Source: Ogataea parapolymorpha DL-1 (Eukaryota; Ascomycota; Pichiomycetes; Pichiales; Pichiaceae). Taken from it: a DNA stretch of 64,000 nt. Position 1 is the stretch's first letter. Each line of letters begins with the position of its first letter. Below are positions 9,200-17,517 of the stretch, one piece after another. A program made the translations under genes and the position numbers. Under the pieces are notes generated by a model. That model searched no databases. It worked only from the letters and a program-made list of their open reading frames with translations, and was not told the DNA's origin. Location of the stretch: the NCBI RefSeq assembly GCF_000187245.1, contig NC_027863.1:742735-806734 (forward strand). The letters run 5' to 3'.

Positions 9200-9752
9200 C
9201 TAGAACTGCTCGCTGAAGCTGAACTCGCCAAAAATCTGGGTCATCTCCTCTTCCAGAATATCGCGGAGTTTAACGCCGTCCCGAATACTGATCCACTCGC
9301 CGTCCAACAGGTCGAACCTCTTTGGGCCAGAGATCGGAGAGCTCAGCCATAATTGTTTATTAGGAGGCTGCTTGTTGAGCACGTACGAGCCTTGGGGGGT
9401 ATTGAGGGTCAATATGCCAGCCTAAAGTTAGTCATATGGGCCTAGTTATACTTACACTTTCCTCGACGTCGGCGTCCGCGATGTTGTGCTCGTCGAAGAA
9501 CCCGTCCAGATCGCAGTAGATGGATTCCAGCGTCTCGCTTGCACTTGTGTCGTACTGCTCCATTGTGAGGCTCCGCACGCTCTCCGGGATCTCTGCGCCA
9601 TCGGTCCTGGCCGAGATGGAGTTGTAGCGGGCACTTTGGCATATTAGGGGCGCCATTTGCACAATGCGTCCGCGTACAGTTGGCCGAGCTGTCAAGACAA
9701 CAGCCCTGGTCAGAAATCTCCCGGAACGGAGTAGTGTTCTTGCGTTTCTCAT
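9200..9752 (-). CDS. YFH1: Frataxin, mitochondrial iron-sulfur assembly factor, one intron
   Basis: Frataxin stimulates Fe-S cluster assembly in the mitochondrial matrix. Exon 1 (9752 down to 9456, 99 codons) starts MRNARTLLRSGRF, an Arg-rich mitochondrial presequence, and ends with the acidic helix ESIYCDLDGFFDEHN...DADVEES; a 34-nt intron (9455-9422) follows; exon 2 (9421-9200) encodes AGILTLNTPQGSYVLNKQPPNKQLWLSSP and RFDLLDGEW, the frataxin beta-sheet signature (S. cerevisiae YVINKQPPNKQIWLASP, RFDLLNGEW). Splicing is phase 0 and yields 172 residues (174 in S. cerevisiae). The frame upstream is open to 9851, which would add 33 residues, but the ATG at 9752 gives the expected targeting peptide. 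The gene lies tail to head behind ARB1 on the same strand. Confidence 0.94.
9422..9455 (-). other. Intron of YFH1 (34 nt)
   Basis: Donor GTAAGT, branch site CTAAC, acceptor TTTAG; six bases from branch A to the last base. The exact exon junction gives the residue order ES-AG expected from frataxins. Confidence 0.9.
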
Positions 9753-10141
9753 CAGCCTATTAAAATCAAGTTTTTCCAAAGATGCCAAAAAACAGTCGAC
9801 CCGCCGATCGACGGCCACAGGTGCATAAAATGCCACTCTGATAACATGCAAAGTTTTTTGCTATCAGGTCTAAAAAGGGAAGGTCCACCATAGATCCTCT
9901 GAACAAGGTTATTGCAAACAGACCGCGGCTATGGAGCCAATAAAAAGCGTTTTCGGGCTTCGTTCGTCAACTGCAGCTCAATCTCCACATATCGTTTCTG
10001 CAACGTCAGCTTCGTTGCCGCCAAAGCATGTCCACCGATAAGAAGTCTCAGCACAGCCCTTTGACGATATGCACATTTTTAATTTCTTCGATAAGGTCTT
10101 TATATATAGACACCATTCAGTCTTATTGAGCATTTTGCACC
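9753..10141. other. Intergenic region between YFH1 and the UGA4-like permease
   Basis: 389 nt serving as divergent promoter. It holds two GATAAG elements and a TATATATA box near the permease (annotated separately), GATAAC near 9840, and a short GC-rich stretch TTGCCGCC near 10016. No RNA gene or small protein gene is visible. Confidence 0.55.
10037..10108 (+). promoter_or_regulatory. GATA-factor sites and TATA box of the permease promoter
   Basis: GATAAG occurs at 10037-10042 and again at 10090-10095, followed by TATATATA at 10101-10108, 34 nt before the ATG. GATAAG is the site of Gln3/Gat1/Dal80-type factors that control nitrogen-catabolite genes, including UGA4 in S. cerevisiae. Nitrogen control of this permease is inferred from motif and family. 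Confidence 0.55.
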
Positions 10142-11836
10142 ATGGCCCCGAACGTTGACCCTGTCCGATCCACCGCCACGATCCTCTCGGTGGACCAAAT
10201 GCACATCACCTCTGTTCTGTCCAACAGGTCGCAGAAAATCCTCGTGGACCACCCCGTCGACAAGGACGAGGCGGTCATTCTGGCCCTCGGTTACAAGCAG
10301 GAGTTCAAAAGAGAGTTTTCGCTTATCACCACGTTCGGAGTCTCGTTTTCGGTGCTCGGTCTGCTTCCCTCGATCGCGTCCACCTTGTGGTACTCGCTTG
10401 CCTACTCCGGCAACGCGGGCCTCACCTGGGCGTATCTGGTGGGCATGATCGGAGTCATGGCCGTTGCGTGCTCCATGGCCGAGATCTCAAGCGCATTCCC
10501 GACTTCTGGTGGACTCTACTATGCCACAGCTATGCTTGCTCCGCCAGGCTACAAAGCTGTGCTCTCCTGGTTTGTCGGCTGGTCCAATTACTTTGTGCAA
10601 GTGACGGGCGCTCCATCTGTGGCATACGGCTGTGCCAGCATGATTCTAGCGCTCAAGTCGCTCAATGACCCAGACTATTCTGCCACCAATTGGCAAACGT
10701 ATCTGCTAACCTCGTGTCTGACGTTTTTCTGCTCCATCATCGCCTCGCTCCCTACCAAATGGATTGCCTGGATCAATTCCGGCTCCACCGCGCTCAACCT
10801 GCTCTTTTTGTTCATCTCTTTCGTTATTATCCTTGGCGGCAACACCAGAAGCGACCAGGGGCTTCCCAAGTTCAACAACAACGACGCAGCCTGGGGAATC
10901 ACTAACTTCACTGAATGGCCGAACGGGATCTGTGTTCTGATGAGTTTTATGGCCGTGATCTGGACGATGTCTGGTTTCGACTCGCCATTCCACCTTGCTG
11001 AAGAGTGTAGCAACGCCCAGTTGGCCACTCCGCGGGCCATCGTGCTGACTGCGTCCGTGGGAGGCATTCTCGGGTTCGTTTTCCAGCTTGCCATGGCGTA
11101 CACGATCGTTGACGTTGATGATGCAGTCAACGACGAATTGGGCCAGCCGTACGTTTCGTTTTTGGCGCAGATCATGACCAAAGAAAGAGTCATCACGCTG
11201 ACCGCGTTCGCCATTGTTCTCTCTTTCACCATGGCCTTTTCCTGTATGATTGCCGCGTCCAGAGTGCTATTTTCGTACTCGAGAGACGGGTGTTTCCCGC
11301 TGTCTAGAGTTTGGTCGCACGTCAACACCACCACAAAGACTCCTGTCAACGCTGTGTGGGCCAACTGGTTCCTGGGCGAGCTGCTGCTACTACTCATGTT
11401 TGGCGGCGAAACGCCGATCGACGCCATTTTCTCCGTCGGAGCAATTGGCTCATTTATCTCCTTTACAGTGCCAACACTGCTCCGGATCACCTATGCCAGA
11501 AATACGTTCCAGAAGGGCCCGTGGCACCTGGGCGCATTTTCTATTCCTTCCGGTGTGGTGGCCGTGTGTTTTGTGACGCTCATGATCCCAATTCTGAACT
11601 TCCCGCAGTACAAAGGAGCTGATAACACCCCAGATATGATGAACTGGACGGTGCTGGTGTACTGGGGCTCGATGTTCCTGTGTATGGTGTGGTACGCCGT
11701 GTACGCTCACAAGGTCTACAAAGGGCCAAAGAGCAACCTCGACAAGGACCAGCTGGTCACGGACGATGAGGACAACGTCATCGAGGCGGTCACCTCAAAG
11801 GGCCAGGACGTGAGATACTACGGAGAAAAAGCGTGA
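10142..11836 (+). CDS. UGA4: APC-superfamily permease, GABA/choline/polyamine type
   Basis: Polytopic permease of the amino acid/choline transporter (ACT) family, which contains Uga4 (GABA), Hnm1 (choline), Bio5 and Tpo5. The 564-residue product (Uga4: 571) has a polar N-terminus, the conserved entry motif LGYKQEFKREFSLITTFGVSFSVLGLLPS before TM1, the TSGGLYY and GWSNYFVQ motifs of TM3-4, WTMSGFDSPFHLAEE in mid-protein, and about twelve hydrophobic segments. The C-terminal tail is acidic (TDDEDNVIEAV), a possible ubiquitin-ligase recognition region. Two GATAAG sites upstream suggest control by nitrogen quality, which favours a GABA or similar nitrogen-source role over choline. Substrate cannot be fixed from sequence; the UGA4 symbol marks the closest family member I can name. 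Confidence 0.8.
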   Translation: MAPNVDPVRSTATILSVDQMHITSVLSNRSQKILVDHPVDKDEAVILALGYKQEFKREFSLITTFGVSFSVLGLLPSIASTLWYSLAYSGNAGLTWAYLVGMIGVMAVACSMAEISSAFPTSGGLYYATAMLAPPGYKAVLSWFVGWSNYFVQVTGAPSVAYGCASMILALKSLNDPDYSATNWQTYLLTSCLTFFCSIIASLPTKWIAWINSGSTALNLLFLFISFVIILGGNTRSDQGLPKFNNNDAAWGITNFTEWPNGICVLMSFMAVIWTMSGFDSPFHLAEECSNAQLATPRAIVLTASVGGILGFVFQLAMAYTIVDVDDAVNDELGQPYVSFLAQIMTKERVITLTAFAIVLSFTMAFSCMIAASRVLFSYSRDGCFPLSRVWSHVNTTTKTPVNAVWANWFLGELLLLLMFGGETPIDAIFSVGAIGSFISFTVPTLLRITYARNTFQKGPWHLGAFSIPSGVVAVCFVTLMIPILNFPQYKGADNTPDMMNWTVLVYWGSMFLCMVWYAVYAHKVYKGPKSNLDKDQLVTDDEDNVIEAVTSKGQDVRYYGEKA

Positions 11837-11849
11837 TTAATTTATTCCT

Positions 11850-12848
11850 CTATAATGCTCTAGATCGATTTATTCTTAGCCTGCTTTTTGTCAGTAGCTG
11901 GATCGTCCTGTTGTATGGAGCGTCTGTCCCTGCCTGTTCTGCCAGGCGCACAATATATCCGTTGATGTAGTCGATTTCCGTGTCTCTTAGAAACAAAGTA
12001 TCCTGTCTCATGCTCGTGCTATTTTTTCCGTTCAATTTGCAACCTTTTTCAAGAATAAATTCCACCAGCCGCGACTCATCGAGTTCCGCGTGGCCTTCCA
12101 AAAACGGATACCGGACACGCAAAATTGCCATCGCCTCGTGGACCAGCCTGGTAAAAAACTCTTTAATCGACTCAATTCCGTCGATCTCGTAGTTCACACA
12201 GTCCAGAACAGCAGTGGTCGGGTTCATACAGCAGTTAACCATCAGTTTCGCGACCTGGTGCACAAGAAGATCCTCGTATGAGTATAAAGTGGTGCGCAGG
12301 TCGCTCTCCACTAGCGTTTTCACCACCGGATGGTCTGCCTCCTTGCCGTCGACCCTGGCGATCTTGAGATCTCCGTTTCCGGCATGGTTATAGTTAAACG
12401 TGCCTTCTTGGTCTCTGTTTTGGAAAACTCCATGCGTAATCACTCCTTGGTAGATAACGGGCCGTTCGGATGCCTGGGGCCACAAACTGGCGTACAGTTC
12501 CTCCAAAACACCCATACCGTTTTGAATAAGCATAATGTTGGTAGATGGCGAGATCTTTGGCAGCAAAGGCGTCAGTGACTTCACGGTATCAAAAGTCTTG
12601 ACACTGACAATCAGAAAGTCAATGTGCTGGTCCGGAATGTCGTCAGCCTGACAAGCTCGCGCAATCTTGCAGTCTATCCGACGGCCCTGGTTGAAAAGCT
12701 GGGTGATTGTGAACGTGTTGCTGGTTTTCTTCAGCAAATCCAGCTTCTCTTTTCTCCTCACCAGAAAATTCACCGCATACCGTTTCGTCAGCGCAGAGGC
12801 CACCAACGTGCCAATTCCTCCTGCTCCCAAAATGTATACGTTGGACAT
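11850..12848 (-). CDS. PAN5: Ketopantoate reductase-family (ApbA/PanE) dehydrogenase
   Basis: NADPH-dependent 2-dehydropantoate reductase family; the canonical reaction makes pantoate for coenzyme A. The 332-residue protein starts with a Rossmann dinucleotide-binding loop, VYILGAGGIGTLVA, followed by the NFLVRRKEK segment that recognises the NADP phosphate. FLIVSVKTFDT and IMLIQNGMG match the family strands around the substrate site, and the C-terminal helical ApbA domain (about 185-320) carries KLMVNCCMNPTTA, where Lys and Asn of the KxxxN motif are catalytic in the bacterial enzyme. Slightly shorter than S. cerevisiae Pan5 (379). Fungi often carry several paralogues of this family, so the precise substrate is uncertain. 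Convergent with the permease, 13 nt between stops. Confidence 0.8.
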   Translation of the reverse strand: MSNVYILGAGGIGTLVASALTKRYAVNFLVRRKEKLDLLKKTSNTFTITQLFNQGRRIDCKIARACQADDIPDQHIDFLIVSVKTFDTVKSLTPLLPKISPSTNIMLIQNGMGVLEELYASLWPQASERPVIYQGVITHGVFQNRDQEGTFNYNHAGNGDLKIARVDGKEADHPVVKTLVESDLRTTLYSYEDLLVHQVAKLMVNCCMNPTTAVLDCVNYEIDGIESIKEFFTRLVHEAMAILRVRYPFLEGHAELDESRLVEFILEKGCKLNGKNSTSMRQDTLFLRDTEIDYINGYIVRLAEQAGTDAPYNRTIQLLTKSRLRINRSRAL

Positions 12849-12877
12849 GAGAGTGAAAAAAAATAATTTAATTAATT

Positions 12878-13366
12878 ATGGCTAGAAGAGACACCTCCGA
12901 GCCGGAACAGGTTTCGTCGTCGCGGTCGTCCACAAAACACCGGAACCAGGTGCTCGCACAACAGCAAAAGGAGTTTTTGGCCAAGTACATTCACTCAAAT
13001 GGGCCACAGGACTTTCCAGTCAAGGACCCCCTGGATTTCTCCAGCTGGACAGAGGAACAGCTACGCAAATACAGAGAGCTATATTTGAACCCTTCGCAGA
13101 TAATCACCCCTGATGTGAAAACGCTCCAGGGCTACATGCTGGAAGGCTCAGAGCTGGGAGAGTCGTCTGAGTCCTACGCAAAAAACGAGCTCAGCAGTGG
13201 CACCAATATGTACGAATACCGGAACAGAGACGATCTCAGACACGCTGTCGAAGACCATTTCAACAACCAACTGACCGTGAAGGAGAGCGACGTGATAATG
13301 GGTTTCATCTACAGAGTCAAGAATGAGGACAAGAAGTTTAAGATGTATTTTGACAGACGAAACTAA
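12878..13366 (+). CDS. SAP30: SAP30-like subunit of Sin3/Rpd3 histone deacetylase complex
   Basis: Sap30 tethers and stabilises the Sin3-Rpd3L deacetylase complex in the nucleus. The 162-residue product has a polar N-terminus and then the SAP30 Sin3-binding fold: DFSSWTEEQLRKYRELYLN (family: the conserved LRRYxxxY helix), a variable insert, and LRHAVEDHFNNQLTVKESDVI..FIYRVKN, which matches the terminal helices of SAP30 (family: AVxxHFxxxxVxExxxIxxFxYxVK). Length is close to that of S. cerevisiae Sap30 (201). The start ATG at 12878 is 29 nt from the divergent PAN5 start at 12848, an unusually small shared promoter. The stop is 3 nt from the stop of the convergent CUE gene. Confidence 0.78.
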   Translation: MARRDTSEPEQVSSSRSSTKHRNQVLAQQQKEFLAKYIHSNGPQDFPVKDPLDFSSWTEEQLRKYRELYLNPSQIITPDVKTLQGYMLEGSELGESSESYAKNELSSGTNMYEYRNRDDLRHAVEDHFNNQLTVKESDVIMGFIYRVKNEDKKFKMYFDRRN

Positions 13367-13369
13367 ACA

Positions 13370-13729
13370 TTAGTCGAGATTTAGTCTCTGACGAGCTCTG
13401 AGCACCATTTCCCGTTTTTTCTGCTCAAAGTCCAGCCCCTCGAACTGGGCTGGCTTGCAATCCTGCTTCTTTATAGGCTGGCTTCCGATATATTGCGATT
13501 CACCTGTTTCGTGTGCTGCGAGTAGTCCGTTCAAGTAATTATCGATCGTGACGTGAACACTGCGGGTGCGTTCCAGATCACGGCGGATCACCGACGGCGG
13601 AAGATTCGGAGCGATCTGGGCCACACGCGCCACCATCTCGTCCGTCACACCTACGTCGTCACCCAGAAAGTACGCTATGAACACAAACGCAACGACTAGT
13701 GTCACCACCAGTGTGATTGTGCTGTTCAT
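13370..13729 (-). CDS. ER membrane protein with CUE ubiquitin-binding domain (Cue1/Cue4-like)
   Basis: A 119-residue protein with one N-terminal transmembrane anchor (about 3-22, TLVVTLVVAFVFIAYFLG) and a CUE domain (about 28-70: MVARVAQIAPNLPPSVIRRDLERTRSVHVTIDNYLNG; the MF/LP-type core appears as APNLPP and the di-leucine end is NGLL). The C-terminus KREMVLRARQRLN resembles the end of Cue4 and the Ubc7-binding region of Cue1. Cue1 recruits the ubiquitin-conjugating enzyme Ubc7 to the ER for ERAD; Cue4 (117 residues) is a small paralogue of unclear role. Length matches Cue4, but in a species without the whole-genome duplication this could be the only copy and do Cue1's job. Two Cbf1-type E-boxes lie 64-86 nt upstream. 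Confidence 0.78.
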   Translation of the reverse strand: MNSTITLVVTLVVAFVFIAYFLGDDVGVTDEMVARVAQIAPNLPPSVIRRDLERTRSVHVTIDNYLNGLLAAHETGESQYIGSQPIKKQDCKPAQFEGLDFEQKKREMVLRARQRLNLD

Positions 13730-13792
13730 AGTAAATTCTGGAGATTAAATAACTACACCGAAAACCTTCCATAAAATGACTCTGTATAATGT

Positions 13793-13815
13793 ATCACGTG
13801 ACTGGACCACGTGAT
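13793..13815. promoter_or_regulatory. Paired E-boxes forming an inverted repeat
   Basis: ATCACGTG (13793-13800), a 7-nt spacer and CACGTGAT (13808-13815) form a perfect 8-bp inverted repeat, each half holding the palindrome CACGTG, the Cbf1 (or Pho4-type bHLH) site. It lies upstream of the CUE gene and downstream of CAC2, so it most likely acts on the CUE gene. Confidence 0.6.
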
Positions 13816-13843
13816 ATTTTTATCTCTATAAGTTAGATGCACC

Positions 13844-15427
13844 TTATATTTTGGGCCTCTTGGGTGCGGGTTCCGGCGTTGTATCGCGCTCCGGCTGCGG
13901 AGTCGTGATGTCGATCACCTGCACTGAGTCTCCCGGTTTCCCGATCGACTCCGGTGCCGGCGTCGCGTCTGTGCTCAGCAGGTCTATAATGGAGCTTTGT
14001 TGACCGGTGTTCGCCGGAGCATTTGTGAGTTTGTGCTTACTCAGATATTCGCTCACGCTGTACGTTTCCACCTCGCCGACCAGCGAGTGTGTTATGTTGA
14101 CGCTTGAAACAAATCCGTCGGCGCTCGAAACCATAAGGATCTGCCCGTCCGAGGACCAGCTGAGGTCTGTGATCACTGAGTAGTGGATGTTTGTGACTAT
14201 GCCCAGCGCCTTGAGTCTTTGCGTGTCGTATATCACGACCGAGTCCTGCGTCGCCACGGCAAAAACCATGCGGTAGTCCAGTTTGAAAACACTTTTTTCG
14301 TTCTCCAGAAGCTTGTATAGCACCGGACTAAATTTGATGGCTATGGCCGGCTTTTTAAACCCAGGCAGATGTGCAACCGGAGGCTTGTTGAGGCCAAATC
14401 GCGTGTGTATATAAACAGTATTGATGTTTTCCTCAGACGCATCTGTTTTGAACACTCCACTAGAGCTGAACAATAGCATGCCGTCTGGAGAAAAAGTGAG
14501 TCGCCTGAAAAATGATTGGAGCGTTTCGTTGTGGTAGAGTTGCAGGCTTTTGTAGACAGGATTGGGCGAAGCCGGCATTACCGCTGGAAGCGGAGACGAC
14601 GAGCGCGTTGCCGAAACCGCGATGGAATGCGAGGAAGACGTAGACGAATTTGAATGCGTCCTTTTGTGGCGGGGTGTTTGTAAAGGAGGGTCCATGTTGG
14701 AGCTTTCGGTGTTTTCTTTGAGGTTTTCCGTGGTGAGACTCTTGCTTGGCAGCTCTGCGCGAATGATTTTGTAGAAGGTGGTAGGAGAGAGAACCAAGTC
14801 TGCTCCTTTTTCTGACACAATCTTGTAGATATGGACAGATCTGTCTGCTGATTGAGAACAAATGTATTCGTTCCGAGGATCCCACGTGACACCCTGCACG
14901 TAGTGGTTATGTTCAGCAATCTGCTTGATCATAGCACCCGTGGCCACGCTGAATATACGCGTGATATTATCCATTGATCCGCAACAGATGTATTTGGAAT
15001 CCGGCGACCACGAGATGTCGTAGATTTCCGAAAGCGTCGAGGATCTACACGATGTTTCCAAATACCAGCTCTCCTTCACATCGTCGTCTTCATTGCCGAA
15101 TTCCTTAATAATTTTATCCGACAGGCACCATATCATTATTGTTCCGTCATCCGAAGCACTCGCTAGCATATCGCCAGAAGGATTGAATCTGACACAATTG
15201 ACTGCTTGGGTGTGCTTGGTAAGCGAGCTCAGATATTCCACAGACTCTACTTTGGTCTCTGTATAGTTTACACGCCAGATTCGCACGTTGTTGTCTCCTC
15301 CCCCAGTAGCCACGCGTGCGCTACGGGTACCGGTCACGGGATTACTCGTTCGCTGGATATCCAGTGAGTAGATCGGGAGGTTGTTATCGTGCCAATGAAG
15401 AGTGTGGATGGCGGCCTCAATGGACAT
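13844..15427 (-). CDS. CAC2: Chromatin assembly factor 1 subunit p60
   Basis: Cac2 is the WD40 subunit of CAF-1, which deposits H3-H4 on newly replicated DNA together with PCNA. The 527-residue product starts LHWHDNNLPIYSLDIQ, the Cac2/p60 start, and has WD repeats ending ARVATGGGDNNVRIWRV, GDMLASASDDGTIMIW, SKYICCGSMDNITRIF and NEYICSQSADRSVHIYK, then a Ser-rich loop (about 245-285) and LRRLTFSPDG-type repeats typical of the p60 family (here RRLTFSPDGMLLFSSSG and SVITDLSWSSDGQILMVSSADG). The C-terminal 60 residues are low complexity with TP/SP sites and a basic end (PAPKRPKI) that looks like a nuclear signal. S. cerevisiae Cac2 is 468 residues. Alternative Hir1/HirA is less likely because its C-terminal Hira domain is absent. 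Confidence 0.9.
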   Translation of the reverse strand: MSIEAAIHTLHWHDNNLPIYSLDIQRTSNPVTGTRSARVATGGGDNNVRIWRVNYTETKVESVEYLSSLTKHTQAVNCVRFNPSGDMLASASDDGTIMIWCLSDKIIKEFGNEDDDVKESWYLETSCRSSTLSEIYDISWSPDSKYICCGSMDNITRIFSVATGAMIKQIAEHNHYVQGVTWDPRNEYICSQSADRSVHIYKIVSEKGADLVLSPTTFYKIIRAELPSKSLTTENLKENTESSNMDPPLQTPRHKRTHSNSSTSSSHSIAVSATRSSSPLPAVMPASPNPVYKSLQLYHNETLQSFFRRLTFSPDGMLLFSSSGVFKTDASEENINTVYIHTRFGLNKPPVAHLPGFKKPAIAIKFSPVLYKLLENEKSVFKLDYRMVFAVATQDSVVIYDTQRLKALGIVTNIHYSVITDLSWSSDGQILMVSSADGFVSSVNITHSLVGEVETYSVSEYLSKHKLTNAPANTGQQSSIIDLLSTDATPAPESIGKPGDSVQVIDITTPQPERDTTPEPAPKRPKI

Positions 15428-15547
15428 TATTAGTTATGGAGCCAACCTCTGTTTTGGAGTGTCGAGTTAAAAATTAATTTAATTCTCTATTTTTCTCTAC
15501 CACAATGTATGTCAGTTCCTTAATTCTTTTGTACCGGAATATTAAAA

Positions 15548-17393
15548 CTACAAATTAAAGAACTTCTTAAACTTGCGCCCAACGCCTGCTTTTTCGCTCT
15601 TTTGGGGCTTGGCATTGTCCGTGTGCTCTTCCTCCACGGGAAGCGTCACGGTGATTGAATTGTCCGTAGCGTTTTCGGCCGTGTTCGAGGGAACCTTCTT
15701 CTTGAAGCTGAAAATCCGTTTCTTCTCGCTCAGCTCATCAACGTTCTTTCTTGCCGACTTGCGTTGCTTGCTCAGCTCCGAGAGCTCACCCTTCTGCTCC
15801 TTGCGTAGTTCTTTCAGTTTTTTCTTCTCCTCTTTGTGCTGTGCTGCTTTCAATTTCTTTTCCTCCTTCGTATCCAGCTCTCCACGTAACGTGTGAGTTC
15901 TAAATCCAACTCCTGCAGCATTGGACTGGTAAGCTGGAGTTTCCGGAACTGGATTCACCGGTTTCTGAGTCAGAGACATCGTGCGGCCGTTTTGGCTCGA
16001 CGACGAGTTCAGCAGTGTGTTCTTTAGTGTATCTGCATCCATCTCTGTCACACTTTCCGTGTCAAGCAGCGTGCTTGGACGATCTCCGTACACTTTCTGC
16101 ATGGCAACTTGGTAAGCCTGCTGATACAGCTCTTCTGGAGTAGGTCTGTGGATAGGAGCGGCAGGAGCAGGAGGAGAAGAACTGTAGCGGGACTCAGATG
16201 GATCAGGGCCCAGGATTTTCACCTGCTTGCGCATAGACGAGGTATTTGAGGTGATGCTGTTGGCGCGTGGTGCAAATGCGGCAGGGGCCCTGAAGGCAGA
16301 CCTCTGAGGAATCACAGGCGAGTTACCGGCTGTGCTCGACGCATACGATCGAATCTCCTCTGTGACTTTCTCGCTAACGTTATTTTTCACAGTATTAGGA
16401 TTGGCCTCGTTGGCGTCAGAGTAGATGGATTGTCCATCTGAGTCGTCGTCAGGGGTAGGGTTCCTTAGGATTTTGCGTGCAGGCGAAAGACTGGTACGTG
16501 GATTGACCTTGGATTGGGTGAGCTGGCGGTATGTATGGGTCCTTGCGGATTCTGCAGACTCGTGCGTTTCAGGTTCAGACTGTCCGTGTTGTATCAGCTC
16601 GATTTTCTCGGGCTCTGTCGGTTCCTCTTGAATGTTTTCTAGCTCCTGGGTGTTCTTGGGCAGCGGCTCCTCTTCGTGATAGAATTCCTCATCAAATCCT
16701 TCTGCAATGCTTCCAAGATCGTTGTAGTTCTCCACAATACTAGGTTTCACGACTGTTGTTTTGACAATTTCAAAACCGTCCTTCTGCTCAATGGTGGTTT
16801 TCGTGATGGATCGAGTTCTGCCATCTGCGTCCTGCTCCTTGGTGGTCTTTACAATCGTGGTCGGCGTGCTGTGACGGTTCGAAGGCAATTTTTTCGTCGT
16901 GGTGGTCGTAGTGGTGGTGAAGCCAGTGGTGTATCTAGAGGAATTGGATGTCAAGGAATTAGTGCGGGAGTTGCCCAGCTTGAAACTGCTGGACGTAATA
17001 CTGTTGGAACGGTAGACATTTGGATTATAGGAGCCGGATTGTAGAGAATTAGACCTTCTAACATATGAATCAGGAGCCCGAAAGGTGCGGGAGCTTAGCG
17101 ACATTGTACGTTGGCCAGCGATCCTATGGTCTACCAGACTGGACGTAGAAGAGTGCTTGCGCAGAGCCGCAGATGCCGCTGCGTTAGACAGATTGTTCAT
17201 TGAATTGCTCCGGGAGACATTCCCGGTAGCAAAATTAGCTGCCATATATGCAGCAGATGGCTGGCTCTGACTTTGGCTGGGAGGGCTGGAGTAGTAGTAC
17301 ACCCCTGAGTCTCTCGACTGACGGTTAGCAAGCAGGATTAGAAACACTTACCCTTCTGGAGGGCCTTCTGGAGAGCAAACGGTCAAGAACCAT
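15548..17393 (-). CDS. Eisosome-associated Seg1/Seg2-like protein, one intron
   Basis: Exon 1 (17393-17352) encodes MVLDRLLSRRPSRR; a 34-nt intron (17351-17318) follows; exon 2 (17317-15548) continues SRDSGVYYYSS. The spliced product has 603 residues. It is a largely disordered Ser/Asn/Thr-rich protein with NAAASAALRKHSS near residue 60, a poly-Thr run TTTTTTTTKK near 150-165, then TRSITKTTIEQKDGFEIVKTT and DLGSIAEGFDEEFYHEEE, and a Lys/Glu coiled coil at 495-540 before a basic end GRKFKKFFNL. The Ala-rich AALR motif, the RSITxxTIxxxxGxExVKT motif and the FDEEF motif are as I remember them in the Seg1/Seg2 eisosome-stability proteins that scaffold plasma-membrane furrows. Assignment is moderate; the intron assignment is stronger than the function. 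Confidence 0.6.
17318..17351 (-). other. Intron of the eisosome-type gene (34 nt)
   Basis: Donor GTAAGT, branch CTAAC inside GCTAACC, acceptor GTCAG; seven bases from branch A to the last base. Exon 1 is only 42 nt and begins at the sole ATG nearby, with an A-rich leader. Without splicing the frame has no credible start. Confidence 0.82.
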
Positions 17394-17517
17394 AATAAAA
17401 AAAAACAAGAAGTAGAAAGTATTGTTTTGTGTACCAGAGATGAAATTCGAGAACCTGCGGGCTGTGCAAAAATAAAATAAAATAAATTACAAAAGTACAA
17501 TACATTAGCTGCTAAGC

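Noticed and set aside
9753..9851. Upstream start for frataxin (ATG at 9851)
   Set aside because: The added segment contains Asp/Glu and hides the Arg-rich presequence that starts at 9752.
10675..11490. 271-codon minus-strand frame inside the permease gene
   Set aside because: Shadow of a transmembrane protein gene; no family resemblance and no start context.
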